From Metabacillus litoralis (GTDB lineage: Bacteria > Bacillota > Bacilli > Bacillales > Bacillaceae), in assembly GCF_020524045.1 (NCBI RefSeq), contig NZ_JAIVKL010000002.1, forward strand, positions 186,001 through 250,000: DNA of 64,000 nt, written 5' to 3'. The position numbers and the translations under genes are program-made. The notes beneath the pieces are model-generated. The model did not search any database, was not told the origin of the DNA, and saw only the letters and a program-made list of their open reading frames with translations. Shown piece by piece: positions 1 through 9,264 of this stretch (positions are counted from its first letter, which is position 1; each line of letters begins with the position of its first letter).

Positions 1-76
1 TTCCCAAATTTTCACATGTTCTCATGATTCTAACAGCTATTTCTCCACGATTGGCAATAAGAATTTTTTCAAACAA
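1..76 (-). CDS. biotin carboxylase subunit, N-terminal fragment (cut by window edge)
   Basis: Only the first 25 codons are present. A TTG start lies 7 nt after a GGAGGTG ribosome binding site, and the product begins [17 protein letters not shown]. That is the standard start of the ATP-grasp biotin carboxylase of acetyl-, propionyl- and methylcrotonyl-CoA carboxylases. It begins 28 bp after the acyl-CoA dehydrogenase stop codon, so it is very likely the last visible gene of this operon. It would carboxylate the biotin on the 70-residue carrier encoded at the head of the operon. The family identity is secure; the acyl-CoA substrate is inferred from neighbours. Confidence 0.88.
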   Translation of the reverse strand, partial: MFEKILIANRGEIAVRIMRTCENLG

Positions 77-104
77 GAAACAACACCTCCATTCTAATTT
101 AAAT

Positions 105-1244
105 TTAGCAACCTATCTGTCTTGCAATAACCATTCTTTGCACTTCAGACGTTCCTTCACCAATTTCCAAAAGCTTTGCATCCCTAAAAAACCGTTCTAC
201 TTGATATTCCTTCATATATCCATATCCACCATGAATTTGAATGGCTTGGTCACAAACCCTCATACACATCTCAGAAGAAAATAGTTTCGCAATCGCTGCT
301 TCTTTTTTAAACTTTTTCCCTTGATCTTTTAACCATGCTGCTTTATAAACCATTGTTCTTGCCAGTTCAATATTCATTGTCATGTCAGCTAGTTTAAATT
401 GAATGGCTTGAAACTTTGATAAGCTTTGACCAAATTGTTTCCTTTCTTTTGCATATTGAAGAGCTTTTTCATATGCACCTTGGGCAATACCAACAGCCAT
501 AGAAGCTATTCCAATTCTACCGCCATCTAAAGTAGCTAAAAATTGCTTATATCCATGTCCTTCTTTACCTAGTAGGTTTTGTCTTGGAACTCTAACATTC
601 TCTAACACTAGTTCTGTTGTGTTAGAGGCATGAAGACCCATCTTTTGATAATGATCATAAATTGTAAAGCCTTCAGCATTTGTAGGTACAATAAACGCAC
701 TTATACCATTTGTTCCTTTAGAACGATCTGTTACAGCTGTAATCGCAAGATATTTAGCATAACTAGCATTCGTAATATAGCATTTAGATCCTGAAATCAC
801 CCAATGGTCTTCATCTAATATAGCGGTTGTTTCGGTACCACCTGCGTCAGATCCTGCATTAGGTTCTGTTAATCCAAAAGCTCCTAAATATTCGCCATGA
901 CATAAAGGCTTTAAATACTTCTCTTTTTGCTGCTCTGTACCAAATAAATCTAATGGGGCAGCACCTAAAGAAATATGTGCTGAATACGTTATCCCAGTTG
1001 ACGCGCAAACCTTACTTAATTCTTCAACAACGATCGCAAAGCTAATTGTATCTGCTTCTCCACCGCCATATTTTTCAGAAAATGGTAAACCCATCATTTC
1101 TAAAGCTGCTAATTCATCAAAAATCTCCTTTGGAAAAACTCCTGAAGAATCTCTTTCATCAGCTTGTGGTGCGACTTTTTCCTCTGCAAAATCATGGATA
1201 ACTTTGCGAATCATTTTATGTTCTTTTGTTAGCTCAAAGTCCAT
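105..1244 (-). CDS. acyl-CoA dehydrogenase (YngJ/MmgC-like)
   Basis: A 379-residue FAD flavoprotein oxidising an acyl-CoA to the 2-enoyl-CoA and passing electrons to ETF. Full family length. The flavin/substrate signature [10 protein letters not shown] lies near residue 125, and the C-terminal [18 protein letters not shown] segment is followed by GEGTSEVQ, whose first Glu is the catalytic base position of short/medium-chain enzymes. Isovaleryl-CoA dehydrogenases carry their base elsewhere, so the substrate may be another short or branched acyl-CoA. It sits between a carboxyltransferase and a biotin carboxylase gene in one operon, which suggests branched-chain amino acid catabolism. Confidence 0.9.
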   Translation of the reverse strand: MDFELTKEHKMIRKVIHDFAEEKVAPQADERDSSGVFPKEIFDELAALEMMGLPFSEKYGGGEADTISFAIVVEELSKVCASTGITYSAHISLGAAPLDLFGTEQQKEKYLKPLCHGEYLGAFGLTEPNAGSDAGGTETTAILDEDHWVISGSKCYITNASYAKYLAITAVTDRSKGTNGISAFIVPTNAEGFTIYDHYQKMGLHASNTTELVLENVRVPRQNLLGKEGHGYKQFLATLDGGRIGIASMAVGIAQGAYEKALQYAKERKQFGQSLSKFQAIQFKLADMTMNIELARTMVYKAAWLKDQGKKFKKEAAIAKLFSSEMCMRVCDQAIQIHGGYGYMKEYQVERFFRDAKLLEIGEGTSEVQRMVIARQIGC

Positions 1245-1291
1245 TGCATATCATCCATCCCTTCAATAATAAGATCAAATTGCCTTTTATC

Positions 1292-2821
1292 TTAAACAGG
1301 ATAAACTGGATGCTTTCTTTCTGAAAAAACAACGTATTTTGACAGATATGCTTCATAACGACTAGTCAATTCTGATCTCAACGAATTAGCAGGGATAATA
1401 CCATCTATGATTAATTCAGAGGCAAGTCGATAAATATCGATATCTTCTCGATATTCCTCTCTCTTTTGTTTAATAAAGTCTTGACGTTCCTCTTCTGGTA
1501 ACTCAGAAATTTTCTTAGCATATACTGCATTCACTGCTGCTTCTGGTCCCATAACTGCAATAGAGGCAGTAGGTAACGCTAAACAGCAATCAGGATCAAA
1601 AGCTGGTCCTGCCATTGCATATAATCCAGCTCCATAAGCTTTTCTAACAATAATCGATATTTTAGGAACCGTTGCTTGAGACATACTTGCAATCATTTTA
1701 GCTCCATGACGAATGATTCCTGCTCTCTCAACCTTTGTGCCAATCATAAATCCTGGTATATCTGCTAAAAACAAAAGCGGAATATGAAAAGCATCACATA
1801 GGTTAATGAATTTTGCAGCTTTATCTGCTGAATCGTGGAAAAGAACCCCTCCTTTTACTTTCGGTTGATTAGCTATTATACCAATTGGTTGACCATTTAG
1901 TCGGCAGAGGCCAGTAATAAGTTCAGGAGCAAACAATTTTTTTATTTCAAAAAAACTATCTTCATCAATGATTCTTTCTATGAAATCATACATATTAAAT
2001 GGAGTATTCTGGTTTTTAGGGATGATTTCTTCTAGCGTTTTTACAAATTTTTTTGGAGAAATAGGGTCTAAAATAGGTGGCTTTTCTAAATAATTTACCG
2101 GAAAGTATGTGAGGTATTGTCGAGAAAGATGAATGGCTTGTTCTTCAGTTTCTGCTAAAACATCACCACACCCTGAAATCGAACAATGCATTTTTGCACC
2201 TCCCATTTCTTCAAGGGAGACTTTTTCGCCAATAACCATTTCTGCCATTCGTGGTGAACCTAGATACATTGAAGCATTTCCATCTACCATAATGACAACA
2301 TCACAAAATGCAGGTATGTATGCCCCTCCTGCTGCTGAAGGTCCAAATAAAACACAGACTTGAGGGACTTTTCCTGAAAGTTTCACTTGATTGTGAAAAA
2401 TCTTCCCTGCTCCTCGGCGACCTGGAAACATATGAAGCTGATCTGTAATTCTAGCTCCAGCTGAATCGATTAAATAAACTAGAGGTGCATTAAGCTTTTC
2501 AGCTGTTTCTTGCATTCGAATCATCTTTTCTACGGTTTTCGCTCCCCATGATCCTGCTTTAACGGTTGAATCATTGGCAATCACACATACTGTTTTTCCA
2601 TTTACCTTCCCTATTCCTGTTATGACTCCGTCTGCAGGTAAATGATCATCGTGACAATTTGCTAATATCCCATCTTCAACATCGAGTCCATTATCAAAAA
2701 GAAGTTTTAAACGATCTCTAACAAACAACTTCCCCTTTGAACTATTTTGTTCATGATATTTACTAGGTCCACCCTTATGCACAGCATTCAACGACTCTTC
2801 AAGCCTTTTTTCTAAAGACAA
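1292..2821 (-). CDS. acyl-CoA carboxylase carboxyltransferase (methylcrotonyl/propionyl-CoA type, YngE-like)
   Basis: A 509-residue biotin-dependent carboxyltransferase with fused N and C halves of the crotonase-like fold. Visible motifs are GPSAAGGAYIPAF (about residue 160), which forms an oxyanion hole, and KAYGAGLYAMAGPAFDPD (about residue 392). It starts with TTG after a GGGGGG-rich ribosome binding site. It should transfer the carboxyl group from the 70-aa biotin carrier to methylcrotonyl- or propionyl-CoA. The HMG-CoA lyase gene immediately upstream favours methylcrotonyl-CoA (leucine breakdown), but substrate choice cannot be read from the sequence. Confidence 0.88.
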   Translation of the reverse strand: MSLEKRLEESLNAVHKGGPSKYHEQNSSKGKLFVRDRLKLLFDNGLDVEDGILANCHDDHLPADGVITGIGKVNGKTVCVIANDSTVKAGSWGAKTVEKMIRMQETAEKLNAPLVYLIDSAGARITDQLHMFPGRRGAGKIFHNQVKLSGKVPQVCVLFGPSAAGGAYIPAFCDVVIMVDGNASMYLGSPRMAEMVIGEKVSLEEMGGAKMHCSISGCGDVLAETEEQAIHLSRQYLTYFPVNYLEKPPILDPISPKKFVKTLEEIIPKNQNTPFNMYDFIERIIDEDSFFEIKKLFAPELITGLCRLNGQPIGIIANQPKVKGGVLFHDSADKAAKFINLCDAFHIPLLFLADIPGFMIGTKVERAGIIRHGAKMIASMSQATVPKISIIVRKAYGAGLYAMAGPAFDPDCCLALPTASIAVMGPEAAVNAVYAKKISELPEEERQDFIKQKREEYREDIDIYRLASELIIDGIIPANSLRSELTSRYEAYLSKYVVFSERKHPVYPV

Positions 2822-2887
2822 CTAGCATTCCCCCCAATTTCACTAAAATTCATAAGTTATTAAGTTCCAATTCTTCAGTGATCATGC

Positions 2888-3793
2888 TTACTCCAAAACA
2901 TTTCTTACAATTTTACTATCATGACTAGATAAAGGTTCGCCGGTTTTTTCTTGGATAAACAAAGCGGCACGATGTATTTTATTTTTATTAACACCAGTTT
3001 CAATTTCCATTGCTTCTAACATATATAAAAGATCATCTGTTGCAAGGTTTCCTGAAGCACCTGGTGCATATGGACAGCCTCCAAGACCACCTATTGAACT
3101 ATCAAATTTAGATATCCCTGATATTAAGGAAGCGTTTACATTAGCGAGCGCTGTACCTCTTGTATTATGAAAATGCATCGCCAAAGAATCTGCTGAATAA
3201 TAATCTAATAATGTATCTAAAACTTGTTCCACTTGTTTCGGAGTTGCCACTCCAATCGTATCTCCAAGGGATATCTCGTACACACCCATCTCAAAGAGTT
3301 TTTCACATATATGCAAAACCTTTGATATTGAAATTTTACCTTCATAAGGACAACCAAACACTGTAGAAATATAACCTCGAACCGTTTTATGAGAAGCAAT
3401 CGCTTCTTGGGTCACACCTTGAAGAATTGGAAAGGTATGAGAGATTGATTTATTTATATTGCGTTCATTATGTGTTTCACTTGCTGATATAAACACAGAT
3501 ATCTCATCAACATTAGCATCTAATGCTTTTTCCAATCCTCTTTTATTTGGAACAAGTGCTGCGTATGTGACACCATCAACGCGAGAAATTCCTTTCGCTA
3601 CTTCCAATGAATCTGCTAACATAGGAATCCATTTAGGATGAACAAATGAGGTAATTTCTATATACGATAACCCAGTTTGTGACAATTGGTTAATCCAGTT
3701 AATTTTATCATTCGTTGAGAGTACACTCTTTGTATTTTGCAAACCATCACGAGGACCAACTTCCTTAATGGTAACTGATTTAGGCCAATTCAC
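2888..3793 (-). CDS. yngG: hydroxymethylglutaryl-CoA lyase
   Basis: A 301-residue DRE-TIM metallolyase cleaving 3-hydroxy-3-methylglutaryl-CoA into acetoacetate and acetyl-CoA, the last step of leucine degradation. It begins with a GTG codon after AAAGGAG. Diagnostic motifs are IKEVGPRDGLQN near residue 9, AMHFHNTRG near residue 205, and the active-site loop GGLGGCPYAPGASGN with its catalytic Cys near residue 240. It starts 14 nt after the biotin carrier stop, so the two are co-transcribed. Length and motifs match B. subtilis YngG. Confidence 0.93.
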   Translation of the reverse strand: MNWPKSVTIKEVGPRDGLQNTKSVLSTNDKINWINQLSQTGLSYIEITSFVHPKWIPMLADSLEVAKGISRVDGVTYAALVPNKRGLEKALDANVDEISVFISASETHNERNINKSISHTFPILQGVTQEAIASHKTVRGYISTVFGCPYEGKISISKVLHICEKLFEMGVYEISLGDTIGVATPKQVEQVLDTLLDYYSADSLAMHFHNTRGTALANVNASLISGISKFDSSIGGLGGCPYAPGASGNLATDDLLYMLEAMEIETGVNKNKIHRAALFIQEKTGEPLSSHDSKIVRNVLE

Positions 3794-3807
3794 ACGTTTG
3801 CTCCTTT

Positions 3808-4020
3808 CTACTCTAATTCAATTAACACATCATCCTCGTTAACAAAATCACCTTCATTAATATGAATTACTTTTATTTCCCCTGTCCCTTCTGCTGCAAT
3901 TGGGATCTCCATTTTCATTGATTCTAAAATGACAACATCCTGTCCTTCCTCAACTTGTTCCCCTACACCTACCAATACCTTCCATACACTTCCAGCCATA
4001 GATGCTTTAATTTTGTACAC
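3808..4020 (-). CDS. yngHB: biotin/lipoyl carrier domain protein (acyl-CoA carboxylase carrier subunit)
   Basis: A stand-alone 70-residue biotinyl domain and the first gene of the operon. It uses a GTG start with GAGGGGG upstream. The biotinylation motif ESMKMEIP lies near residues 34-41, with Lys36 as the expected modified residue, and paired Gly-rich turns flank it in the typical hammerhead fold. It carries CO2 from the biotin carboxylase (left edge) to the carboxyltransferase. Separate carriers of this size are typical of the Bacillus yng cluster, where large fused MCC/PCC alpha subunits are not used. Confidence 0.9.
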   Translation of the reverse strand: MYKIKASMAGSVWKVLVGVGEQVEEGQDVVILESMKMEIPIAAEGTGEIKVIHINEGDFVNEDDVLIELE

Positions 4021-4318
4021 GACTTACCCCCTCATTTCTATTTATTTTGAATTGCTAAAGCTACTCATTGATTCATTTAGACACAACTTGAATAAAATAA
4101 ATTCTTTGTTTAAGATTTTAAGACTTTAAAATTCAAAAACTAACCTAAAGCAATTTACTAAGAGTTAATCAAAAGGACAATTTAACAGACTATAATAAGC
4201 CTACTACTATACTATTCGAGATTTTTTTACTTATAATCGAAGATGTTTAATTTAAATATTCAGAAAAATCTTCATAAACAAGAAGGAGAACGGAGGAAAT
4301 TACATCTATAAAAGACAT

Positions 4319-4352
4319 TAAAAAAAGCACACTACAAATAATAGCGTGCTTT
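4319..4352 (-). terminator. rho-independent terminator downstream of yueI
   Basis: A hairpin with arms AAAGCACGCT and AGTGTGCTTT is followed on the minus strand by a run of T. It lies between the yueI stop codon and the start of the acyl-CoA carboxylase operon, so it ends the yueI transcript and insulates the operon. The 4021-4558 gap otherwise holds the operon's presumed promoter region and one inverted-repeat element. Confidence 0.75.
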
Positions 4353-4377
4353 ACTCGATAACATTTTTTCTCGAATG

Positions 4378-4558
4378 AAGGCTTTTTCTTAAATCTCTTT
4401 TCTAAAAGATTGTTGCTAATTAATTCCTTTATCTGTTAGAACCAGTATACTACAGAATAAAAGATGTGATCTTTAGAAAGAAAAGATACCACTAGACCTA
4501 AAAAGAGTTGTTTCTATAAGTTTTCTAAAAACAACAATGTCTACGAAAAAGACCTTTC
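4378..4558. repeat. MITE-like inverted-repeat element, family B copy 1
   Basis: A non-coding block of about 180 bp with inverted ends. The left end begins AAGGCTTTTTCTTAAATC, and the right end read in reverse begins GGAAAGGTCTTTTTCG, each followed by a TTGTTG core. The interior shares TCTGTTAGAACCAGT and GATACCACTAGAC with the copy at 32983-33136. The right end touches the stop codon of yueI. No transposase gene is present in the window. Confidence 0.65.
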
Positions 4559-4996
4559 CTAAAATAATTTTTTGAAGAATTTAATCAAACTATTTTCATC
4601 ATGCTCGTGAGTTTGTTGATTTTCCAGGGGTTTTGTTAGGTAAATATCTTCTTTATCTATGGCATAATCAAAAGCTAATACTAAGCCTAAATCTGTTTCA
4701 CTTTGTTTATCTGTAGAAATTAGAAATTTATTACCAGTTTTATTTGCTAATTTTATGTAATCTGACAAAAAAGTGTAGTTCATTGTCCCATTTAAAAATA
4801 GTGTTGCTTCACTATTTTTTTTCATTAATTCTTCTACTTCTTTATAAGTCCCTTTCTCTCTTACTTGCTGCTTTGTTAAAACTACGACAACTCTTTCTCT
4901 TAAAGTACCAAGAAATTGACGTCTTTCATCAGGATTAATTTCACGAACGCCATAGATTCCTTGTTGAATGTATTCATCAATCTTTGTTTTGTCCAT
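4559..4996 (-). CDS. yueI: YueI family protein (DUF1694)
   Basis: A 145-residue cytoplasmic protein resembling Bacillus YueI, of unknown function. The reading frame is open 14 codons further upstream, but the ATG at 4996 has a GGAGG ribosome binding site 9 nt away, so it is preferred. The sequence shows an N-terminal helix with GIYGVREINPDERRQFLGTLRERV, typical of DUF1694, and an alternating alpha/beta pattern after it. The C-terminal 20 residues are charged and low-complexity. An inverted-repeat element begins directly at its stop codon. Confidence 0.75.
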   Translation of the reverse strand: MDKTKIDEYIQQGIYGVREINPDERRQFLGTLRERVVVVLTKQQVREKGTYKEVEELMKKNSEATLFLNGTMNYTFLSDYIKLANKTGNKFLISTDKQSETDLGLVLAFDYAIDKEDIYLTKPLENQQTHEHDENSLIKFFKKLF

Positions 4997-5105
4997 CCTT
5001 ATAAACCTCCACATACATTCATTATCAAGCTTTTTCACTTAATACCTTTAATAATAAATTTTCTCTCTTTGAACTGAATGACTTTTAAAATAAAAAATAT
5101 TGTTT

Positions 5106-5717
5106 TCAATAACTCTTCTTTGCAAATGAAATGCTAGGTAACACAGGAAGCTTGTAAACAAAATCCAGAATTCTTGTTCCGATAAACTGACAAATTACCG
5201 CATAAATGATAATTTTCAAATCAACAACAAACCCAGTTGAAAGTAAAAGCAATCCGTTAATTACAAATAATATTTTCCCTGGAGGAAGTCCGCTTATCTT
5301 CGCAAGAATTAAAGCTAAAATATCCATACCACCAGAAGATGCACCCATTTTAAACAATATTCCTAAACCTAAGCCAAAAATCACTGAACCAATGACAAGA
5401 TCGAGAAAAACATACGATATTGGAGTTATCATGATCGGTGTAAGAAGGTTAATTGTTGCTGAAGTAATCGTTACACAAAACATTGTCCATAAAGCACTTT
5501 CTTTTCCAAGCCATTTAACAGCTATTAGCAGAAAGCTTGCATTTAGAGCAAACAGAGTGATAGCAAATGGGATATTAACCAGGAAATTCAACAAAACACT
5601 TATACTAGCTGCACCACCAGATGGAATAAAATGTGGAAATAGAAATAATGTCATGGCTAATCCTTGAATCATTGCAGCTATCGCAAGAATCGATGCTTTT
5701 TTTACAATCATAATCAT
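5106..5717 (-). CDS. YitT family integral membrane protein (short form)
   Basis: A 203-residue protein with about five to six hydrophobic segments. It contains the family-typical FIPSGGAASISVLLNFL near residue 31 and a glycine-rich GASSGGMDILALIL near residue 126. YitT proteins (DUF161) usually have a C-terminal DUF2179 domain; this one lacks it and ends after the membrane part. AAGGAG precedes the ATG. A second short YitT-type paralogue is present at 51577-52203. Function is unknown; a transporter role is only inferred from topology. Confidence 0.75.
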   Translation of the reverse strand: MIMIVKKASILAIAAMIQGLAMTLFLFPHFIPSGGAASISVLLNFLVNIPFAITLFALNASFLLIAVKWLGKESALWTMFCVTITSATINLLTPIMITPISYVFLDLVIGSVIFGLGLGILFKMGASSGGMDILALILAKISGLPPGKILFVINGLLLLSTGFVVDLKIIIYAVICQFIGTRILDFVYKLPVLPSISFAKKSY

Positions 5718-5902
5718 GTTGACTCCTTATTTTATACCTTATAACAGAAAATAATGTATATTTTATCGATATTACTAAGCTAAATCAATTTCTTTAGTGC
5801 ATATTTCATAGCAATGTTAACACTTTTTTGTTAATTTGACATAATTAGCTTAAGAAAACATGGTAATGAAAAAGATTATACGTAATTTTTTCCGATGCCA
5901 CA

Positions 5903-5928
5903 AAAAAAGAACCTCAATAGGTCCTCCT
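5903..5928 (-). terminator. terminator overlapping the 3' end of the ArsA-type gene
   Basis: On the minus strand AGGACCT and AGGTTCT pair over a short loop and are followed by seven T. The left arm overlaps the last codons of the ArsA-family gene. Confidence 0.65.
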
Positions 5929-6876
5929 ATAAGACAAAAAGTCTTTTTCTATTTGCTGAGAAAAAGCCGATAACAATTCCAAGCTATTAATATCTGATTG
6001 CAACAAAGGGATGAAGTATTTTTCTTGTGAACGAAACTCCCTTTCAATCCACCTAATATAATCTCTTTCATTTTCTTTACGATTCTTCCAAAACTCCCCT
6101 TCTATTTCTTGGGGCAGTATTTTATTAATAAAAAGTGCATTCACATCAATATTATGTTTGGCTAAAACTTGAACAGCATTAGTTGTTTCTAGAATTGACA
6201 ATCTTTCAGGATTTAAGACAAACATAAATCCTGTATCATTACTATTTAATAAGATGCTTCTAACACGAGCAAACCGTTCCTTTCGTTTTTGAAGAATCTG
6301 AAAAATGGGATCTACAATAGGTTCTCCATCATTTAATAGCTGAGTATAATTATCATTTCGCTTTTTTCTTCGCTCTAGCATTCCATCTATCCATACACTC
6401 ATTAGTTCTGGCAGTGTTAGTAATCTAATCGTATGTCCAGTAGGCGCAGTATCAAAAATGATTTTATCGTATTTACCACCTTCATCTAGAATGATAGATA
6501 CCATTCGATCAAATAAAGCTGCCTCCTCAGCACCCGGAGATGAGCTAGCAGCATCAATTTGTCGATTTACTTCATGCTGCATGGACGATTTCACTACCCC
6601 TTTTATATTGTTTTTTACTGATTGTATATATTTTAATGACTCAAGTGAAGGATCGATTTCAATTGCATGAAGATGTAAACATACTTCCTTTGCCTGATTA
6701 TTAAGTTTTGTATGAAAAATATCTCCAACATTGTGTGCAGGATCAGTTGATACTAATAAAACATTTTGGTTTCTTTGAGCAAACATTAAAGCTATCGCTG
6801 CTGCACTCGTCGATTTTCCCACGCCACCCTTTCCACCAACAAAAATCAATTTCTTTTCAATAAACATGGTCATCAT
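5914..6876 (-). CDS. ArsA family ATPase (single-domain)
   Basis: A 320-residue SIMIBI-class ATPase of the ArsA/Get3 type. The deviant Walker A GGKGGVGKST is near residue 14, switch I STDPAHNVGD near residue 44, and FDTAPTGHTIRLL near residue 141. Only one ATPase domain is present, unlike the doubled E. coli ArsA. No ArsB, ArsR or other arsenic gene is nearby, so a resistance role is not supported. Its start lies 3 bp after the cory-CC-star stop, which implies translational coupling and a joint function. Such pairs recur in Bacillus; their role is not established. Confidence 0.85.
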   Translation of the reverse strand: MMTMFIEKKLIFVGGKGGVGKSTSAAAIALMFAQRNQNVLLVSTDPAHNVGDIFHTKLNNQAKEVCLHLHAIEIDPSLESLKYIQSVKNNIKGVVKSSMQHEVNRQIDAASSSPGAEEAALFDRMVSIILDEGGKYDKIIFDTAPTGHTIRLLTLPELMSVWIDGMLERRKKRNDNYTQLLNDGEPIVDPIFQILQKRKERFARVRSILLNSNDTGFMFVLNPERLSILETTNAVQVLAKHNIDVNALFINKILPQEIEGEFWKNRKENERDYIRWIEREFRSQEKYFIPLLQSDINSLELLSAFSQQIEKDFLSYRRTY

Positions 6877-6879
6877 CCT

Positions 6880-7143
6880 TTAACAACAACGTATTCCATC
6901 TAATGGTGACTTTTCCATTCCCATTCTTAAGTGCCAATCATGAAATTTTTCGATCATATAAGGGTAAAGCTCTAAAGTATAGTAAAATGCAGGATTTGGT
7001 AATCCTAATGTTTCAGATAAACATAGTAATAAGAACAAATCATCTTCATCTCTCAATTCACGTGCAATTTCTGTTCGATGCTGCACAGACAAAATATCAT
7101 CATATAGTTGTATCATTTTTTTAATTGTTACTAATCCTTTCAC
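6880..7143 (-). CDS. cory-CC-star protein, small partner of ArsA-type ATPase
   Basis: An 87-residue protein ending in Cys-Cys directly before the stop codon, the feature that gives the cory-CC-star family its name. I chose the GTG at 7143 because a GGGGGG ribosome binding site precedes it; the frame stays open upstream but runs into an inverted-repeat element. The body has a conserved-looking core (LCLSETLGLPNPAFYYTLELYPYM) ahead of DWHLRMG. Because it always sits beside an ArsA-like ATPase, the C-terminal Cys pair may bind a metal or form a docking tail; that is inference. Confidence 0.8.
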   Translation of the reverse strand: MKGLVTIKKMIQLYDDILSVQHRTEIARELRDEDDLFLLLCLSETLGLPNPAFYYTLELYPYMIEKFHDWHLRMGMEKSPLDGIRCC

Positions 7144-7161
7144 CTTAACCCCCCTTTTTTT

Positions 7162-7345
7162 AATAAGGCTGTTTTCGCAAACTTTGTTGTTTTTAAAAAG
7201 CTTAAGCAATCAGCACTGTATTAAGTCTAGTGGAATCTTTTCTTCATAAAATAGTACCCTTATAGTGGGGAAACTCTGTTTTCACTCCAAATTTTGGTTA
7301 CATAGCAACAATCGTTCAGAAAATAGCCTTTAAAAAAGCTATCTT
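7162..7345. repeat. MITE-like inverted-repeat element, family B copy 2
   Basis: Begins AAGGCTGTTTTCGCAAAC and ends with the imperfect complement around CGTTCAGAAAATAGCC. The interior (GCAATCAGCACTGTATTAAG, then CACTCCAAATTTTGGTTAC) is shared with copies at 28417-28592 (inverted) and 44408-44578. It lies directly upstream of the cory-CC-star ribosome binding site, so it separates that gene from, or supplies, its promoter. Confidence 0.75.
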
Positions 7346-7456
7346 CAGGCTCATTGTTGATTAAATCTGAATATATTAATATCTTTTTACAAGGAAGGGA
7401 AAAGAACCCCCCCTTGAGGAGGCCCATTTCCCCCACCTCTATGAAAATAAACTCAG

Positions 7457-9193
7457 CTATCTCTTTAAAATTTTATCTTCTTTTTTAGTAAGCTCTTTTA
7501 GTGCAGTTAACATGATCCATATCGCAAAAACGAGAATGATACTTCCAAATATAAATAATAGTAGATTTGTATCTGTGCCACCCAAGCCTGACCATTCAAA
7601 AACAACTTGTTGAACCATTGCCCACACAGTCATAAATAAAATAAATACCATAGGAATGAATGTGACCAGATAATTCCTGCCTAGGCGTTTGAGCCAAATA
7701 GAGATTAATAGTAAACTAATTCCTGCCAATAATTGGTTTGAAGTACCGAATAATGGCCATAACAGGTATCCACCAGAGCCAAAACCATTTGGTCCTTTAG
7801 GTAATAAAACTAATGCTGCACTTGCTACAACAGCAAGTGATGTAGCAAAATGAGACTTTGTTAGACGGTCTATCTTATACTCTGTTCCAAGCTCTGCAAT
7901 AATATATCTCATTAAACGAACTGATGAATCAAGTGTTGTTGCAGCAAAACTTACGACAATAACCGAAATAATTGTACCCGCAATATCAGCAGGGATACCA
8001 ACACCAGTCGCTAATTGAGCTCCTCCTGCGATAAAATTACCTAGACCACCACCGTTTGCTGCTGCGAAACTACTGTATGCTGCTTTAAATTCACCTACAT
8101 TAGAAAATGCAGTCACACATGCAATGATCGCAATAAGAGCTAAAAACCCTTCACCAACAGCTCCTAAATATCCAACAAATCGCGCATCCGTTTCTTTATT
8201 TAGTTGTTTTGAAGTTGTACCTGATGAAACAAGTCCATGAAATCCGGAAATGGCTCCACATGCTATTGTAATAAAAAGTAATGGAAACCAGGATTTATCT
8301 GTAGCATCTGGATTTGTAATTGGGGCTGTGATTTCAGGGTTTAAAAATAGTAACCCCGCATACATAATAACGAGTCCCACAACCAATTGATGAGAATTTA
8401 TATAATCTCTTGGTTGAAGTAGTTTCCATACAGGAAGAATTGACGCAATATAACAATAAACCATTAAAATTATAATCCAGACAAAAAATGCTAGCGAAAC
8501 ACCATTCAAACCAAAAAGTGTTGTTGCTTCTGCACCACCAAAATATTTTACTAAGTCTATTTGTAAAGCAGGTACCTTACTCGTTAAAACCGCACTTCCA
8601 TACATAACAGCAAGTGCAACAATCGATGGAATAAGCATACTTTTCTTTCGTTTGTATACTGAATATCCAATCCATACAGCTAATGGAATTTCAATAAATA
8701 CCGGAATAACACTAGCTGGGAATTTGATAAACAAATTTGATATAACCCAAGCGAATACGGCATTAACCATTAAAACCAAAATAAGTATAATAAATAAAAA
8801 TAATAACTTTGCTTTTTTGCCTATTAACTTGTTTGCAAGTGTTCCTACTGATTGTCCTTTGTTACGTACAGATAATACTAGCGTTCCAAAATCATGTACA
8901 CCTGCAGCAAATACAGTACCTAATAATACCCATAATAAAGCAGGCAACCACCCCCAATAAACTGCTATTGCAGGTCCGACAATTGGAGCTGCTCCTGCTA
9001 CGGAAGTAAAATGATGTCCCCATAAAATACTCTTTTTTGTAGGAACAAAATCAACACCATCATTAAATTCATGTGCAGGTGTGACAAAATTAGGATCAAG
9101 TCGATATATCTTTTCTGCAATGAATTTTGAGTAAAATCTGTACCCTAAAATAAATACAATTGTCCCTATAATGGCTAACCAAATTGCATGCAT
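7457..9193 (-). CDS. cstA: CstA family carbon starvation transporter
   Basis: A 578-residue polytopic membrane protein of the CstA family (peptide or pyruvate uptake in starved cells). The ATG at 9193 follows AGGAGGGG; the frame extends eight codons further but without a site. The N-terminal block has the family motifs WGHHFTSVAGAAPIVGPAIAV (about residue 58) and GVHDFGTLVLSVRNKGQS. Further conserved blocks are ISGFHGLVSSGTTSKQL and ATTLDSSVRLMRYI. Length suits the shorter Gram-positive forms. A cre box overlapping the promoter implies CcpA repression on good carbon sources. Confidence 0.9.
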   Translation of the reverse strand: MHAIWLAIIGTIVFILGYRFYSKFIAEKIYRLDPNFVTPAHEFNDGVDFVPTKKSILWGHHFTSVAGAAPIVGPAIAVYWGWLPALLWVLLGTVFAAGVHDFGTLVLSVRNKGQSVGTLANKLIGKKAKLLFLFIILILVLMVNAVFAWVISNLFIKFPASVIPVFIEIPLAVWIGYSVYKRKKSMLIPSIVALAVMYGSAVLTSKVPALQIDLVKYFGGAEATTLFGLNGVSLAFFVWIIILMVYCYIASILPVWKLLQPRDYINSHQLVVGLVIMYAGLLFLNPEITAPITNPDATDKSWFPLLFITIACGAISGFHGLVSSGTTSKQLNKETDARFVGYLGAVGEGFLALIAIIACVTAFSNVGEFKAAYSSFAAANGGGLGNFIAGGAQLATGVGIPADIAGTIISVIVVSFAATTLDSSVRLMRYIIAELGTEYKIDRLTKSHFATSLAVVASAALVLLPKGPNGFGSGGYLLWPLFGTSNQLLAGISLLLISIWLKRLGRNYLVTFIPMVFILFMTVWAMVQQVVFEWSGLGGTDTNLLLFIFGSIILVFAIWIMLTALKELTKKEDKILKR

Positions 9194-9244
9194 ACAAACC
9201 CCTCCTACTAGCTTCATATTTTAGTTATTCAGAATATCACCACC

Positions 9245-9264
9245 ATTATATGTAAGCGTTAACA
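9245..9264 (-). promoter_or_regulatory. cre (CcpA) box next to the cstA -10 element
   Basis: TGTAAGCGTTAACA at 9251-9264 matches the Bacillus cre consensus TGWAANCGNTNWCA at every position. On the minus strand it directly precedes a TATAAT (9250-9245) about 55 bp upstream of the cstA start. CcpA bound there would cover the region between -35 and -10 and block transcription. Confidence 0.7.

Noticed and set aside
4055-4090. FadR-like site before the acyl-CoA carboxylase operon
   Set aside because: ATGAATCAATGAGT has direct rather than inverted half-sites and does not match the TGAATGA-N-TCATTCA form.
5206-5667. 153-codon plus-strand frame opposite the YitT gene
   Set aside because: It is fully antisense to a convincing membrane protein gene, has no ribosome binding site and a non-protein-like composition.
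5914-6876. arsenite pump ATPase for arsenic resistance
   Set aside because: Single domain and no ArsB, ArsR or ArsC gene nearby, so resistance is not supported.
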